A stretch of 14,416 nt of DNA from JARKQH01 sp964631605. Lineage in GTDB: Bacteria; Verrucomicrobiota; Verrucomicrobiia; Limisphaerales; UBA8199. The DNA lies in NCBI GenBank assembly GCA_964631605.1, contig CAZVYG010000108.1, forward strand, positions 1-14,416, written 5' to 3'. The notes under the pieces were generated by a model. That model saw only the letters and a program-made list of their open reading frames with translations. It did no database searches and was not told the DNA's origin. A program made the translations under genes and the position numbers. Shown piece after piece: positions 13,440 to 14,416 of the stretch (position 1 is the first letter of the stretch; each line of letters begins with the position of its first letter).

Positions 13440-14309
13440 TCAACGACCGCCCCCCTGCCAGCGGTCGCGGCGGGATTTGGCTTCCTGCAGAAAAACTTCC
13501 AGGCGCCGGGGATTGCCGCTCAGGATCAGCCGCCGGAGACGCTGCAGGTCGCGGATCAGTTCATCGTGGCCTTTGGCGATCGGACGACGATTGGCCAGGG
13601 CGATGTCCCGCCACATCTCGGACGAACCGGAAGCCACGCGGGTGGTGTCGCGGAAGCCGTTGGCGCAAAGCGTGGCTTGATGTTTGGGCCGGCGCGGGTC
13701 CAGGACCAGCCGTGCCAGGGTGGCGGCGGCGAGGTATGGCAGATGGCTCGAACGGCTGACCAGCTCGTCGTGTTCCGCCGGGGAGAGGCTCAGCACGCGC
13801 GAGCCGACCGAAGTCCACAACTGTTTGACCGCCCGCAGCGCCCGGCTGTCACTCTGGCGCGTTGGTGTGACAACGGTGACACTGTCGGCGAACAAATCGG
13901 CCCGCGCCGCGCCGACGCCCGTTTTTTCGGACCCGGCCATCGGGTGGCTGCCGACAAAGTGCGCGCCCGCCCGCTTGCAGAGCGGTTCCAGGTCCCGCAC
14001 CACACTGGCTTTGACGCTGCCGACATCCGTGAGGATGGTGCCCGGCGCAACCAGGGGAACCAGTCTTTCCGCCAGGGATCGCATCTGGCCGATGGGCGTG
14101 CAAAAAACCACCAGCTCCGCGTCCGCCACCGCCTCCGCCAGGTCCAGGGTGGCGGCGTCCACCGCCCCAACCCGGACCGCTTCGGAAATGCTGACCGGTC
14201 GGCGGACATAGCCGACCACCCTCCCGGCCAGGCCGCGGCTCCGCAGGGCCAGCCCGAGCGAGCCGCCCAGCAGACCCACGCCCACCAGTGATACTCTCTT
14301 CCACTTCAC
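13440..14309 (-). CDS. tyrA: Prephenate/arogenate dehydrogenase
   Basis: The product is 289 residues, a cytoplasmic NAD(P)-dependent dehydrogenase of tyrosine synthesis. The dinucleotide-binding motif GVGLLGGSLG (10-19) opens the protein. Typical TyrA segments follow: VVFCTPIGQM, LTDVGSVK, HFVGSHPMAGSEKTGVGAA, RSSHLPYLAAATLA and FRDTTRVASGSSEMWRDIAL. There is no fused chorismate mutase or C-terminal ACT domain, so feedback inhibition by tyrosine through an ACT domain is not expected. The start is uncertain. GTG at 14309 yields a natural N-terminus (KWKRVSLVG) and overlaps the stop of a short upstream frame as GTGA. A second GTG is at 14312 and a TTG at 14351 would add 14 residues. The aroA gene follows after 11 bases, joining two aromatic-pathway steps in one operon. 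Confidence 0.92.
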   Translation of the reverse strand: MKWKRVSLVGVGLLGGSLGLALRSRGLAGRVVGYVRRPVSISEAVRVGAVDAATLDLAEAVADAELVVFCTPIGQMRSLAERLVPLVAPGTILTDVGSVKASVVRDLEPLCKRAGAHFVGSHPMAGSEKTGVGAARADLFADSVTVVTPTRQSDSRALRAVKQLWTSVGSRVLSLSPAEHDELVSRSSHLPYLAAATLARLVLDPRRPKHQATLCANGFRDTTRVASGSSEMWRDIALANRRPIAKGHDELIRDLQRLRRLILSGNPRRLEVFLQEAKSRRDRWQGGGR

Positions 14310-14416
14310 CACGGGATTTTCGGCGCTGGGCAAACCCGATTCAAGCGGCAAGTTTGGAGCGCCCGCAACTCAACCACCATGCAAGCTCCAGAATAGCCCG
14401 TTGAAAAAGTAGCAGC
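14306..14416 (-). other. Short open frame overlapping the tyrA start (possible end of upstream gene or leader peptide)
   Basis: On the minus strand, a frame is open from the window edge at 14416 to a TGA at 14306-14308 that overlaps the tyrA GTG as GTGA. Inside it an ATG at 14380 follows GGAG with five bases of spacing (14386-14389). It would encode a 24-residue peptide starting MVVELRALQT and ending PKIPW. It could be the tail of an upstream gene, a translationally coupled leader, or chance. It has no run of aromatic codons of the kind seen in attenuator leaders. Confidence 0.25.

Noticed and set aside
10627..13680. A very long plus-strand open frame (about 1,000 codons) antisense to plsC, cmk and aroA
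   Set aside because: It is Arg/Gly/Pro/Ala-rich, low in sequence order and matches no family, while the opposite strand encodes three recognisable enzymes. In GC-rich DNA stop codons are rare, so such shadow frames are expected.
1..14416. Mobile elements, CRISPR arrays, tRNA and rRNA genes
   Set aside because: Looking through both strands I found no transposase or integrase motifs, no regularly spaced repeats, and no tRNA or rRNA signature sequence.

Overview
The window is GC-rich, gene-dense chromosomal DNA from a Gram-negative bacterium. Its outer-membrane barrel proteins end in phenylalanine and carry Sec signal peptides. The gene order tyrA-aroA-cmk-plsC on one strand, together with a ComEC gene and a GH78-like glycosidase, reminds me of Verrucomicrobiota (Limisphaerales/Pedosphaera-like). 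That assignment is inference from gene order and protein style; no rRNA or tRNA gene is present to confirm it.

Layout. Plus strand, left half: (i) 261-2533, two closely spaced genes of unknown function. The second has an N-terminal Cys/His cluster and a C-terminal sigma-region-4-like helix-turn-helix. (ii) 2739-4429, a tandem pair of paralogous 8-stranded-type outer-membrane beta-barrel proteins. Their leaders, promoter positions and signal-peptide codons are also duplicated, and GC-rich hairpins follow each gene. (iii) 4592-5737, a small two-module zinc-ribbon (zf-TFIIB) protein and a CDP-alcohol phosphatidyltransferase (PgsA-like) of phospholipid synthesis.

Minus strand, right half (read from 14309 down to 5829): tyrA, aroA, cmk, plsC, a secreted GH78-like alpha-L-rhamnosidase, a VanZ-family membrane protein and comEC. 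Gaps are short throughout (11 to 81 bases) and vanZ-comEC share an ATGA overlap, so this may be one long transcript. It joins aromatic amino-acid synthesis (EPSP synthase, prephenate dehydrogenase), CMP phosphorylation, phosphatidic-acid synthesis, glycan hydrolysis and DNA uptake. The two halves converge at about 5738-5828.

Most notable points: the unnamed gene pair at 261-2533, which is the best candidate for an undescribed system; a ComEC whose C-terminal metallo-beta-lactamase-like domain has lost most metal-ligand positions; an EPSP synthase with an altered K-E-[ST]-D-R motif; and an outer-membrane gene duplication in which leader and signal-peptide DNA are nearly identical although the mature proteins have diverged. 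No CRISPR array, transposase, integrase, tRNA or rRNA was seen.
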